In this document: positions 1 to 6,981 of the stretch, one piece after another | Layout: each line of letters starts with the position of its first letter | How positions within the stretch are numbered: the stretch's first letter is position 1 | DNA from: Hallella seregens ATCC 51272 | GTDB taxonomy: Bacteria > Bacteroidota > Bacteroidia > Bacteroidales > Bacteroidaceae | Direction of reading: 5' to 3' | DNA: 34,679 bases | Assembly: GCF_000518545.1 (NCBI RefSeq) | Contig: NZ_JADU01000029.1 | Coordinates: 1-34,679 of the forward strand | Notes under the pieces: generated by a model | The model's input: the letters and a program-made list of their open reading frames with translations, nothing else | Databases searched by the model: none | Told to the model about the DNA's origin: nothing | Program-made: the position numbers and the translations under genes

Positions 1-1350
1 GACCAACTGTGGATCAACAACACCGCCTCCGCTTCGCCCCTGAAAGCAAGCAACCACTCCACCATCCCCACCCCGAACGGCAAGGAGGCCACCGCCAAGT
101 TCTGGTTTGAAGACCGCTACACCGCCTCGGACTATCCCGTGCGCTATACGGGAAACAGCAACACTGCGGGTGACAAGGTGATCATCAAGTCGGCACAGGC
201 GCAGCAAGCGCCCAACGACGGCGCGCATATCGGCACCGACGGCGACTGCGGCACGGCAACGGCACACCGCCAGGGCGACGGCTCATACCTCTTCACGCTC
301 GACCACAAGGCATCCTACCTCACGTTCATGCCCTGCTACAGCAGCAATCTCGACCCAGACTATCCGGGATTCGCATCAAGCGTAAAACTCACCCAAATCA
401 AGGTCAGCGCCGACCAGCCTCTCGCCGGCACCTACAGTTTCGACGACACGGGCCTCAAGCTGTCCACCGCCACTGCTACCTCTAAAAGTATCACCATCAC
501 GCTCGCGGGCGGCGGCACCAACGGCTTTGAGATTCCCGTTGCCACAGAATACGGCAAGAACGCTGCCATCATGGTTGTCGCTCCCGGCTCGTACACCAAC
601 TTCACCGTGGAATACACCCTACACGACCAGGTGACGAACATAACCGGTACGGTGAAGAAGAACTATGGCAGCGTTGACTGTCACGTGGGAAGGAACAAGA
701 AGATTGCCCCCGACCTTGATGTGCCCAATTACAGCGACACGAAGTGGGCGATGTGGGATGCGCACCACACCTACTGGCAGGGACACGAGAGCACACAGCC
801 CAGAGTCAACGGTGAAACTGGCACCGGCTTTGCGACAGAGTGGGGCGACCCTCGCTGGTACAGCAACTCATCGGCCCAAGCAGTCAACCTCTGCGCCCAG
901 TGCCCCAATATCAACGAAATGATGTGGTATATATCCAATGGAGACGCTCACTGGGATGCCACGAAGATATGGTGCGTATGGGGACACCTTTATCAGAATG
1001 GCATGTGGCTCCTCAAGAGAGCCAACATCCCCATTTTCAACTCGGAAAAATGGTGGGATGAAAAAGACTGGCGTGTCATAAATCATCCGAACTTTTATCT
1101 CGACATGTCAGATCGTATCAAAACGACGGCCATCGCCGATGCCGATCGGGACAAGTACTTCTACCTCCCCGCCTTCGACAATATGGATGAAGGTAACTGG
1201 TGGCCCGTGGGAAAATATGGAACCTACTGGGCATCCACACCCACAAACGGAACTGACAAATATGCTTACGCCTTGCTTTTTGCCAAGGATACGCTGGTCG
1301 TGCGTCCAAGAAGGCGATGGGAAGGCGATGTGTTCATAGCATTTGAATAA
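1..1350 (+). CDS. Fimbrillin-like surface protein, 5' end outside window
   Basis: The frame is open from base 1 and closes with TAA at 1348-1350, giving 449 visible residues; the true start, and any lipoprotein signal, lies upstream. The visible part is rich in Thr, Ser, Asn, Gly and Trp, with alternating beta-strand-like stretches (for example SKSITITLAGGG and FTVEYTLHD), as expected of an extracellular beta-sandwich. The last 90 residues contain GTYWASTP, AYALLF and a basic-Gly tail, resembling the C-terminal domain of Bacteroidetes fimbrillin-like and 'major paralogous domain' surface proteins. Known relatives are exported lipoproteins that form fimbriae or sit on the cell surface. The family call rests on composition and this C-terminal pattern only; a different surface adhesin is possible. 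Confidence 0.55.
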   Translation, partial: DQLWINNTASASPLKASNHSTIPTPNGKEATAKFWFEDRYTASDYPVRYTGNSNTAGDKVIIKSAQAQQAPNDGAHIGTDGDCGTATAHRQGDGSYLFTLDHKASYLTFMPCYSSNLDPDYPGFASSVKLTQIKVSADQPLAGTYSFDDTGLKLSTATATSKSITITLAGGGTNGFEIPVATEYGKNAAIMVVAPGSYTNFTVEYTLHDQVTNITGTVKKNYGSVDCHVGRNKKIAPDLDVPNYSDTKWAMWDAHHTYWQGHESTQPRVNGETGTGFATEWGDPRWYSNSSAQAVNLCAQCPNINEMMWYISNGDAHWDATKIWCVWGHLYQNGMWLLKRANIPIFNSEKWWDEKDWRVINHPNFYLDMSDRIKTTAIADADRDKYFYLPAFDNMDEGNWWPVGKYGTYWASTPTNGTDKYAYALLFAKDTLVVRPRRRWEGDVFIAFE

Positions 1351-1385
1351 CATACCCCCTACTTTTGGACGTGCTTTGTCATGAT

Positions 1386-1415
1386 AGCGGCAGGTGTCGT
1401 TTGATGTCTGCCGCT
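1386..1415 (+). terminator. Weak terminator-like hairpin after the fimbrillin gene
   Basis: Arms AGCGGCAG (1386-1393) and CTGCCGCT (1408-1415) are perfectly complementary with a 14-base loop, 36 bases after the stop codon. No T-run follows, so this is only a possible terminator. Confidence 0.3.
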
Positions 1416-1473
1416 GTAGGCAAATCCAATTGGTGGTGCAAAATCAAAATGGAGAAAACAGACTTTCGCTCTT

Positions 1474-1687
1474 GGGCGAAACGCTAAACTGGCGGAAAAA
1501 CGGCCGTCGTCCCGGGGCGAAACGCTAAATCGACGAAAAAACGGCCGTCGTCCCGGGACGAAACGCTAAACCGACGAAAAAATGGCCGTCGTCCCGGGGC
1601 GAAACGCTAAACCGACGAAAAAACGGCCATCGTCCCAAGGCGAAACGCTAAACCGACGAAAAAACGGCCGTCGTCCCAGGGCGAAAC
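1474..1687. repeat. 41-bp tandem repeat, about five copies
   Basis: The block CGAAACGCTAAA recurs at 1477, 1518, 1559, 1600 and 1641, with a partial sixth CGAAAC at 1682, an exact 41-base period. Copies differ by only a few bases. In the later copies CGACG, an A-run with ACGGC, and CGTCG can pair as a short stem. The array fills most of the 433-base gap between the fimbrillin gene and the DUF6261 gene. No coding function is supported. Confidence 0.9.
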
Positions 1688-1783
1688 ATCCATGGCAATG
1701 AAAACAACACATATTCGTGGCAACCTCCCCTACGCCAATACCTGAATGTATCCAATCTTTATTAACCCTCTAAAACGAAAAAC

Positions 1784-2731
1784 ATGGAATTGAAAGAAAT
1801 GAAACGTTCGCGCCTCCACAACATGGAGCACTACCAGTTTGCCGACCGCGTGCTCACGCTCTGCAAGGAGGCGAAGACGGAGAAGCTCACCGCCGTGCTC
1901 GGGCCCCTCGAGACTGCCGTGGCCGAGGAGGACAAGGCCCTGAACCAGCCGCGAACGGAGCCCAACACGCAGAAGATGCGCGAGGCCGACGAGCGGCGCG
2001 ACAGGTCGTACCAAGCACTGCGCCTCGCCGTGGCCCTGCACCTGCACAGCACGGACGCGGCCGTGCTGGCCGCCGCCGAGGCCGTGAACCGCGTGATGGA
2101 GGCCTACCCCAACGTCACGGCATCGAACTACGACAAGGAGACGGGGCTCATCCGCAACCTCGTGGCCGACCTGGGAACGGACGACGTGGCACAGCACGTG
2201 ACGAAGATCGACGCCGACCTGTACGTGAACCGGCTGGAGATGGACAACACGGTGTTCGACAAGCTCTTCCACGCACAGCTCAAGACGGGCGTGACGGCCG
2301 GCGCGTTCGACGTGAAGCAGCTGCGGGCCGCGACAGACCGTGCGCTGTCGGCCGTGCTGCGCCGCGTCGAGGCGCTGGACGAGCTGGAGCCCTCGGCACC
2401 CATCGCCGCGCTCATCACGCAGTACAACAACCTGGTGGACAACCGCCGCACGCTCTTGGCCCACCGCGCCGGCACGTCGCAGACGGCACGCGACCGCCGG
2501 CGTGCCGAGCACGAGGCGCATCTGCGGCCGGGTTTCGCCGCGCTGGAGCAGCAACTGGGGCTTGCGGCCGGCAGCCTGTCGTTCACGGGCAAGACGGAGG
2601 GGACGGGCGCGAAGCGGCACTACGAGCTCGCCGTGGCGGGTCAGACCACGCCCGACGGCCAGCCCAAGACCATCTGGGTGGGGCAGAACAAGAACGGCTC
2701 CCTCTTTGTGTACGAGAAAGTGGAGGCATGA
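1784..2731 (+). CDS. DUF6261 family protein (left copy)
   Basis: A 315-residue protein starting MELKEMKRSRLHNMEHYQF, which matches my memory of DUF6261, a Bacteroidetes family of unknown function, often multicopy. It is almost entirely helical in appearance, with many Ala, Leu, Glu and Arg, no signal peptide and no membrane segment. The last 70 or so residues (from GTGAKRHYELAVAGQT to YEKVEA) look like a small beta domain. The ATG at 1784 is preceded by an A-rich stretch typical of Bacteroidetes starts; no clear TAnnTTTG promoter was found. Codon use is strikingly GC-rich (GCC, CTG, GAG, GTG), more than in the neighbours, while the flanking DNA is AT-rich. A near-identical truncated copy lies inverted at 34327-34679. 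No function is claimed. Confidence 0.8.
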   Translation: MELKEMKRSRLHNMEHYQFADRVLTLCKEAKTEKLTAVLGPLETAVAEEDKALNQPRTEPNTQKMREADERRDRSYQALRLAVALHLHSTDAAVLAAAEAVNRVMEAYPNVTASNYDKETGLIRNLVADLGTDDVAQHVTKIDADLYVNRLEMDNTVFDKLFHAQLKTGVTAGAFDVKQLRAATDRALSAVLRRVEALDELEPSAPIAALITQYNNLVDNRRTLLAHRAGTSQTARDRRRAEHEAHLRPGFAALEQQLGLAAGSLSFTGKTEGTGAKRHYELAVAGQTTPDGQPKTIWVGQNKNGSLFVYEKVEA

Positions 2732-2935
2732 ACCGCACTGGATTCAAAAGACAACGACAAACAACCATAAACAACGCTGCGCCACGGTATTGCCGTTGTT
2801 ATCTGTTGTTCCCCGTTGTCTTCGCCAACCCCATTAATGACGGTTGTATGAACGGGCACATACGCGTATGGGCATCGTCCATCCCCTTGTAACTATAATA
2901 CGCTTAATATTGTGTTTTTTATATATCTCTTTTTG

Positions 2936-2965
2936 CGCGGGCTGTGTCGTGAGACACGGCCCGCG
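2936..2965 (+). terminator. GC-rich hairpin downstream of DUF6261 (left)
   Basis: CGCGGGCTGTGTC and GACACGGCCCGCG form a 13-bp stem with one G-U pair and a GTGA loop. A T-rich run precedes it and ATTCTTTTA follows. It lies 205 bases after the DUF6261 stop codon and could end its transcript. The exact reverse complement occurs at 34031-34060. Confidence 0.6.
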
Positions 2966-2970
2966 ATTCT

Positions 2971-3150
2971 TTTAGACAGAACAACAAATAAGGATATATG
3001 GCTGCGCGTTGGAGTTTTAGACAGAACAACATATTTGAACATATGGCTGCGCGTTGGGGTTTTAGACAGAACAACATATTTGAACATATGGCTGCGCGTT
3101 GGAGTTTTAGACAGAACAACGTATTTGAACATATAGCTGCGCGAAGGAAA
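2971..3150. repeat. 45-bp tandem repeat, four copies
   Basis: TTTAGACAGAACAAC recurs at 2971, 3016, 3061 and 3106, an exact 45-base period. Unit 1 (type A) reads ATAAGGATATATGGCTGCGCG after the shared start; units 2-4 (type B) carry TATTTGAACATAT. Because 45 is a multiple of three, several frames stay open, but this is a by-product of the repeat. One inverted B unit and one inverted A unit follow at 3407-3486, so the block is part of a nested palindrome. Confidence 0.9.
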
Positions 3151-3160
3151 GGGGCTCATC

Positions 3161-3214
3161 GATTCCATGCGCGGCGTTCTTCTCACAGATTCCATGCGTG
3201 GTATTTTCTCACAG
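3161..3214. repeat. 27-bp direct duplication
   Basis: GATTCCATGCG, two short variable stretches and TTCTCACA occur at 3161-3187 and again at 3188-3214, with a few differences. The duplication sits at the outer edge of the left arm of the CACAGATT palindrome. Confidence 0.7.
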
Positions 3215-3387
3215 ATTGCACAGATTTCACAGATGCTGTGCGATGATTGCGCGCATGTGAGGTTTTTGATGTAGGGGCCGGCCTCCGTGACACCCCGCAC
3301 GCCAAAACCACACTAAACTCCTGTGCCATTCCACCGCGCAGCATCTGTGAAATCTGTGCAATCTGTGAGAAAATACCACGCATGGAA
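3190..3387. repeat. Large imperfect palindrome with CACAGATT periodicity (left)
   Basis: The arm at 3190-3243 (TTCCATGCGTGG through ATTTCACAGATGCTGTGCG) is the near-perfect reverse complement of 3335-3387 (CGCGCAGCATCTGTGAAA through CCACGCATGGAA). About 91 bases lie between. Within each arm CACAGATT recurs every nine bases. Flanking B and A units of the 45-bp repeat (2971-3150 versus 3407-3486) extend the symmetry outward. A second copy lies at 33831-34014. Confidence 0.85.
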
Positions 3388-3406
3388 TCGGTGTGTCCTT
3401 TTTCAT

Positions 3407-3486
3407 CGCGCAGCTATATGTTCAAATATGTTGTTCTGTCTAAAACCTCACTGCGCAGCCATATATCCTTATGTTGTTTCTGTTTA
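3407..3486. repeat. Inverted copies of the 45-bp unit
   Basis: Read on the minus strand, this stretch gives an A-type unit (ATAAGGATATATGGCTGCGC) and then a B-type unit (TTTAGACAGAACAAC followed by TATTTGAACATAT). It mirrors the array at 2971-3150 with only one B copy instead of three. Confidence 0.8.
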
Positions 3487-3535
3487 AAAAATAATTGAAA
3501 GATTGAGGCCGTGCGGCATTTTTCTTATGAAATGT

Positions 3536-3566
3536 TTGCCGGTCTCGAGGAAAAGTGATACTTTTG
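3536..3566 (+). promoter_or_regulatory. Promoter of the aromatic amino acid operon
   Basis: TTG at 3536-3538 and TACTTTTG at 3559-3566 are separated by 20 bases, fitting the Bacteroidetes -33/-7 pattern (TTG, N19-21, TAnnTTTG). The predicted transcript start near 3573 would give about 210 bases of leader before pheA, including the leader peptide at 3594. Confidence 0.75.
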
Positions 3567-3593
3567 CACCCAGAACTCGAAAAGGTTAAGAAA

Positions 3594-3668
3594 ATGAAGT
3601 CTTACGCATCTTATCTCTACTTCTACTTTTACTTTGCAAGCAATTGTGAAGCGGGAAGTTGCGTGTAA
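3594..3668 (+). CDS. Tyr/Phe-rich leader peptide (24 aa)
   Basis: ATG at 3594 opens a 24-codon frame ending with TAA at 3666-3668. It begins MKSYASYLYFYFYF and ends ASNCEAGSCV. Five Tyr codons (3603, 3612, 3618, 3624, 3630) and three Phe codons (3621, 3627, 3633) fall within eleven codons. The genes immediately downstream make phenylalanine and tyrosine. Peptides of this kind act in cis in classical attenuation: the ribosome stalls at the aromatic codons when charged tRNA is scarce, which changes folding of the downstream RNA. An A-rich stretch, not a Shine-Dalgarno sequence, precedes the ATG, as is normal in this phylum. The coding call rests on composition, position and the matching RNA folds; there is no homology evidence. 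Confidence 0.85.
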   Translation: MKSYASYLYFYFYFASNCEAGSCV

Positions 3669-3742
3669 TTTCAACTTAAGACCAAGAGATTAAACCAAGA
3701 GGTTTACGCTGAGTCCCGCTTCATGTCCATGAGGCGGGACTC
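3647..3742 (+). promoter_or_regulatory. Attenuator: mutually exclusive antiterminator and terminator stems
   Basis: GAGTCCCGCTTCAT (3711-3724) and ATGAGGCGGGACTC (3729-3742) make a 14-bp stem with one G-U pair and a GTCC loop. Its left arm can instead pair, as TCCCGCTTCA (3714-3723), with TGAAGCGGGA (3647-3656) inside the leader peptide gene: ten perfect base pairs. Two small hairpins lie between: AAGTTG/CAACTT (3657-3677, spanning the leader stop) and TAAACC/GGTTTA (3691-3706). A ribosome stalled on the Tyr/Phe codons leaves 3647-3656 free and favours the antiterminator; one that reaches the stop covers it and lets the terminal hairpin form. No clear T-run follows 3742, so the ending mechanism is less certain than the switch itself. 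Confidence 0.75.
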
Positions 3743-3782
3743 GGTGTTTACGGCCCTTGACCCAAGAAACAGGACACAAAAG

Positions 3783-4619
3783 ATGAAAAGAGTAGCCATA
3801 CAAGGCATTCCCGGGTCGTTTCACGACATCGCGGTCCGACAGTATTTCGAGGGCGAGCAGATACAGTTGATCTGCTGCTCCACGTTCGAGGACGTGTTTG
3901 AAAACATCAAGCGCGACCCTACGGTCATTGGCATGCTGGCCATCGAGAACACCATCGCCGGCTCGCTGCTCCATAACTACGACCTGCTGCGGGCCAGCAA
4001 CACCACCATCGTTGGAGAGCACAAACTGCACATCTGCCATAGCATTTGCTGTCTGCCCGACGATGATTGGAGTACCCTCACCGAGGTGCACTCGCACCCC
4101 GTTGCCCTGATGCAGTGCCGTGGATTTCTGGCCAACCATCCCGACCTGAAGGCCGTGGAGGGGGAAGACACTGCCGGCAGTGCAGCCTACATTCAGCGGC
4201 ATCGGTGTCGCGGCTGGGCCGCCATCTGTCATGCGGATGCCGCCGAAATGTACGGGTTGAAAGTGCTGGAGAACCACATCGAGGACAACAAACACAATTT
4301 TACGCGGTTCCTCGTGGTGAGCGATCCGCGCAAGGCCGACTTCCTGCGCCCGCTCAATGCCTCGCGCAAGGCCAGCCTGGTGTTCTCGTTGCCCCATTCG
4401 GAGGGCTCGCTCTCCAAGGTGCTCACCATTCTGAGCTTCTACGACATCAACCTCACCAAGATACAGTCGCTGCCCGTCATCGGGCACGAGTGGGAGTATT
4501 TGTTCTATGTGGACGTGACGTTCGACGACCTGACCCGCTACCGGCAGTCCATCGACGCCATCACCCCCCTGACCAAGGACATCAGAATCATAGGCGAATA
4601 CATCGAGGCCCAAGTATAA
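3783..4619 (+). CDS. pheA: Prephenate dehydratase
   Basis: A monofunctional enzyme of 278 residues converting prephenate to phenylpyruvate, the committed step to phenylalanine. The N-terminal catalytic part (about 1-185) has IQGIPGSFHDIA, EDTAGSAAYI (138-147) and the family signature NFTRF, with TRF at 174-176. A C-terminal ACT domain (about 197-275) with HSEGSLSKVL and the IQSLP...WEYLFYVDV strand is the known phenylalanine-sensing site, so feedback inhibition is expected. The ATG at 3783 is preferred over in-frame ATGs at 3723 and 3729, because those lie in the attenuator hairpin and homologues begin with MKRVAIQG-like sequence. It is the first gene of a four-gene operon, 21 bases ahead of the aminotransferase. 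Confidence 0.95.
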   Translation: MKRVAIQGIPGSFHDIAVRQYFEGEQIQLICCSTFEDVFENIKRDPTVIGMLAIENTIAGSLLHNYDLLRASNTTIVGEHKLHICHSICCLPDDDWSTLTEVHSHPVALMQCRGFLANHPDLKAVEGEDTAGSAAYIQRHRCRGWAAICHADAAEMYGLKVLENHIEDNKHNFTRFLVVSDPRKADFLRPLNASRKASLVFSLPHSEGSLSKVLTILSFYDINLTKIQSLPVIGHEWEYLFYVDVTFDDLTRYRQSIDAITPLTKDIRIIGEYIEAQV

Positions 4620-4640
4620 ATCCCAAGCAGAACACGCACC

Positions 4641-5843
4641 ATGATACAACCAGCAGAAAGAGTAAACGCAATACAGGAATACTACTTCAGTCGCAAACTC
4701 AAGGAGGTGGCCCGGCTCAATGCCGAGGGCCTGGACATCATTTCGCTGGCCATTGGGTCGCCCGACATGCCGCCCTCGCCGCAGACGGTGGACAAGTTGT
4801 GCGCCGTGGCCCACGACCCGAAGGCCCACGGCTACCAGCCCACCGCGGGGCTGCCCGAGCTGCGCCGGGCCATGGCCGGATTCTATCGGCGTGTGTACGG
4901 AGTGGAGGTGGACTGGGCCACGGAGCTGCAGCCCATCATCGGCTCGAAAGAGGGCATCATGTATGCCACGCTGGCTTTCTGCAATCCCGGAGACGAGGTG
5001 CTCATTCCAGACCCCGGCTATCCCACTTACACGGCCATCAACAAGATATTCGGTACCCGAATCGTGAACTATGACCTGCGTGAGGACAACGGCTGGCAGC
5101 CCGACTTCGACCGGCTGGAACAGATGGACCTGAGCCGCGTCAAGGTGATGTGGACCAACTACCCCAACATGCCCACCGGGGGCAATGCCCGCCGCGAGAC
5201 GCTGGAGCGGCTGGTGCAGTTTGCCCGCGACCACGACATCGTGGTGGTGAACGACAATCCCTATTCGCTCATCCTGAACCGTCGCCCGCAGAGCATCATG
5301 CAGGTGCCCGGGGCCAAGGACTGCTGCATCGAGTTCAACTCGATGTCGAAGAGCCACAACATGCCCGGCTGGCGCGTGGCCATGATGGTAAGCAATGCGG
5401 AGTATATCTCGTGGATGTTCAAGATACAGAGCAACATCGAGAACGGAATGTTCCGGGGCATTCAGCTGGCGGCCGCCGAGGCTCTCAATGCCAACGATGA
5501 GGCGTGGCATCTGGCCAACAACATTGAGAACTATGCCCGCCGGCGTGCCATCGCCGAGCAAATCATGACGGCCCTGGACTGCACTTTCGACCCCACGCAG
5601 GTGGGCATGTTCCTCTGGGGGCGCATCCCCGACGCTTGCCGTGATGTGGAAGAACTCACCGAGCGCGTGCTTCACGAGGCCCGCGTCTTCATCACGCCGG
5701 GATTCATTTTCGGGCGGAACGGAGCGCGCTACATCCGCATCTCGCTCTGTGCCAAAGACGAGAAGATGCAGGAGGCCTTGGCCCGCATTCAGCGTCTCGC
5801 ACCATGGCCCAAGCGACCCGACACCCCCAATAACAGTATATAA
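4641..5843 (+). CDS. PLP-dependent aminotransferase, class I/II
   Basis: A 400-residue fold-type I aminotransferase. Visible landmarks are IPDPGYPTY (122-130), NYPNMPTGG (173-181), VVNDNPYS (202-209) and SMSKSHNMPGWR, whose lysine (K237) should bind pyridoxal phosphate. The downstream Arg that binds the substrate carboxylate is in RYIRIS near the C-terminus. In Bacteroidales this gene conventionally sits between pheA and the DAHP synthase gene. By context it probably transaminates phenylpyruvate and hydroxyphenylpyruvate to Phe and Tyr, or an amino donor such as aspartate. Substrate choice cannot be read from sequence. It starts 21 bases after pheA, so they are surely cotranscribed; a 59-base gap follows. 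Confidence 0.88.
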   Translation: MIQPAERVNAIQEYYFSRKLKEVARLNAEGLDIISLAIGSPDMPPSPQTVDKLCAVAHDPKAHGYQPTAGLPELRRAMAGFYRRVYGVEVDWATELQPIIGSKEGIMYATLAFCNPGDEVLIPDPGYPTYTAINKIFGTRIVNYDLREDNGWQPDFDRLEQMDLSRVKVMWTNYPNMPTGGNARRETLERLVQFARDHDIVVVNDNPYSLILNRRPQSIMQVPGAKDCCIEFNSMSKSHNMPGWRVAMMVSNAEYISWMFKIQSNIENGMFRGIQLAAAEALNANDEAWHLANNIENYARRRAIAEQIMTALDCTFDPTQVGMFLWGRIPDACRDVEELTERVLHEARVFITPGFIFGRNGARYIRISLCAKDEKMQEALARIQRLAPWPKRPDTPNNSI

Positions 5844-5902
5844 AGTATAAAAACGACAGTCCCGGCCCCTCTGCGGGAGAGACTTTATCAAATCAAGATG
5901 AT

Positions 5903-6967
5903 ATGGAACTCGAACTGGAACCATTGAATTTGCCAAGTGACAACGAACGCCCCATCGTCATTGCAGGTCCCTGCAGTGCCGAGACCGAGGAGCAAGTGAT
6001 GACCACCGCCCGCCAGCTGAAGGAAAAAGGCTGCCACATGTTCCGTGCCGGCGTGTGGAAGCCCCGCACCAAGCCGGGAGGATTCGAGGGCAACGGCGAG
6101 GCCGCCTTGCCTTGGATGAAGCAGGTGAAGGAAGAAACCGGCATGCTCACGGCCACCGAAGTGGCCAAGCCCGAGCACGTGGAGCTCTGCCTGAAGTATG
6201 GCATCGACATCCTTTGGGTGGGCGCACGTACGTCGGCCAACCCCTTTGCCATGCAGGACCTGGCCGACTCGCTCAAGGGAGTGGACATTCCCGTCTTTGT
6301 GAAAAACCCTGTGAACCCTGACCTGGAGTTGTGGATAGGAGCCTTGGAGCGCATCAATCAGGCGGGTGTCAAGCGGCTGGGAGCCATCCATCGCGGCTTC
6401 TCCAGCTTCGACAAGAAGATATACCGCAACCTGCCCATGTGGCAGATTCCCATGGAATTGCACCGCCGCATCCCCGCGTTGCCCCTCATCTGCGACCCCA
6501 GCCACATTGGCGGCCGTCGCGAGCTCATAGCCCCGCTCTGCCAGCAGGCCATGGACATGGGCTTCGACGGACTGATTGTCGAGAGCCACTGCACGCCCGA
6601 TGCCGCCTGGAGCGACGCCCGCCAGCAGGTGACTCCCGACGTGCTCGACTACGTGCTCAGCCTGCTTGTAGTGCGCGACGAGGTGTCGACCACCGAGGGC
6701 ATACGTCTGCTGCGCGGACAGATTGACGAGTTCGACAACCAGCTGCTCGACCTGCTGGCCAAGCGCATGCGGGTTTGCCGCGAAATCGGTCAGTACAAGA
6801 AAGAGCACAACATGACCGTGTTCCAAGCCAACCGCTACAGTGAAATTCTTGAGAAACGCGGGGCACAGGCCAGCCTGCTCGGCATCGAGCCGGAGTGTGC
6901 GGCCCATATCTTCGAGCTGATTCACGAGGAAAGCGTGCGCCAGCAAATCGAAATCGTCAACCGGTAA
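5903..6967 (+). CDS. aroF: Bifunctional DAHP synthase / chorismate mutase
   Basis: A 354-residue fusion. Residues 1-255 are a type I-beta (KDOPS-like) 3-deoxy-7-phosphoheptulonate synthase: AGPCSAETEE (21-30), KPRTKPGGFEG (53-63) and CDPSHIGGRR (197-206) are metal- and phosphate-binding signatures. It joins phosphoenolpyruvate and erythrose 4-phosphate at the shikimate entry. Residues 263-354 are an AroQ-type chorismate mutase helix bundle (RLLRGQIDEFDNQLLDLLAKRM), making prephenate for PheA and TyrA. A C-terminal mutase is typical of Bacteroidetes, and in characterised relatives it also confers feedback control by prephenate or chorismate. The operon therefore encodes the first committed step and both branches. 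It is followed after 14 bases by tyrA. Confidence 0.93.
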   Translation: MELELEPLNLPSDNERPIVIAGPCSAETEEQVMTTARQLKEKGCHMFRAGVWKPRTKPGGFEGNGEAALPWMKQVKEETGMLTATEVAKPEHVELCLKYGIDILWVGARTSANPFAMQDLADSLKGVDIPVFVKNPVNPDLELWIGALERINQAGVKRLGAIHRGFSSFDKKIYRNLPMWQIPMELHRRIPALPLICDPSHIGGRRELIAPLCQQAMDMGFDGLIVESHCTPDAAWSDARQQVTPDVLDYVLSLLVVRDEVSTTEGIRLLRGQIDEFDNQLLDLLAKRMRVCREIGQYKKEHNMTVFQANRYSEILEKRGAQASLLGIEPECAAHIFELIHEESVRQQIEIVNR

Positions 6968-6981
6968 CCCCTGCACGCCAC

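Larger units (their letters stand above)
1784..3486 (+). repeat. Left copy of inverted composite repeat (DUF6261 gene, hairpin, palindrome)
   Basis: The DUF6261 gene, its 3' flank, a GC-rich hairpin, 45-bp repeats and a large palindrome occur here in this order on the plus strand. The same series, less the 45-bp expansion, is present on the minus strand at 33738-34679. Shared landmarks include GGATTCAAAAGACAACG after the stop codon, ACGCTGCGCCACGG, TTGTATGAACGG, the 30-base hairpin, and the palindrome core containing CACTAAACTCCTGTGCC or its close variant. The extent to the left is unknown because the partner copy runs off the window. Confidence 0.85.

Noticed and set aside
2971..3150. Possible CRISPR array
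   Set aside because: Units are tandem with no unique spacers, and no cas genes are present. The same holds for the 41-bp and 22-bp arrays.
2893..3300. A minus-strand frame with a repeated 15-residue motif (MFKYVVLSKTPTRSH)
   Set aside because: The repeat arises because the 45-bp DNA unit is a multiple of three. The frame crosses a palindrome and a terminator-like hairpin and has no counterpart in the right copy.
5863..5884. Small hairpin between the aminotransferase and aroF genes as an internal terminator
   Set aside because: The stem is short and interrupted and has no T-run.
3690..5936. A 748-codon minus-strand frame across pheA and the aminotransferase
   Set aside because: It is antisense to two recognisable genes, and it would also run through the attenuator hairpin.
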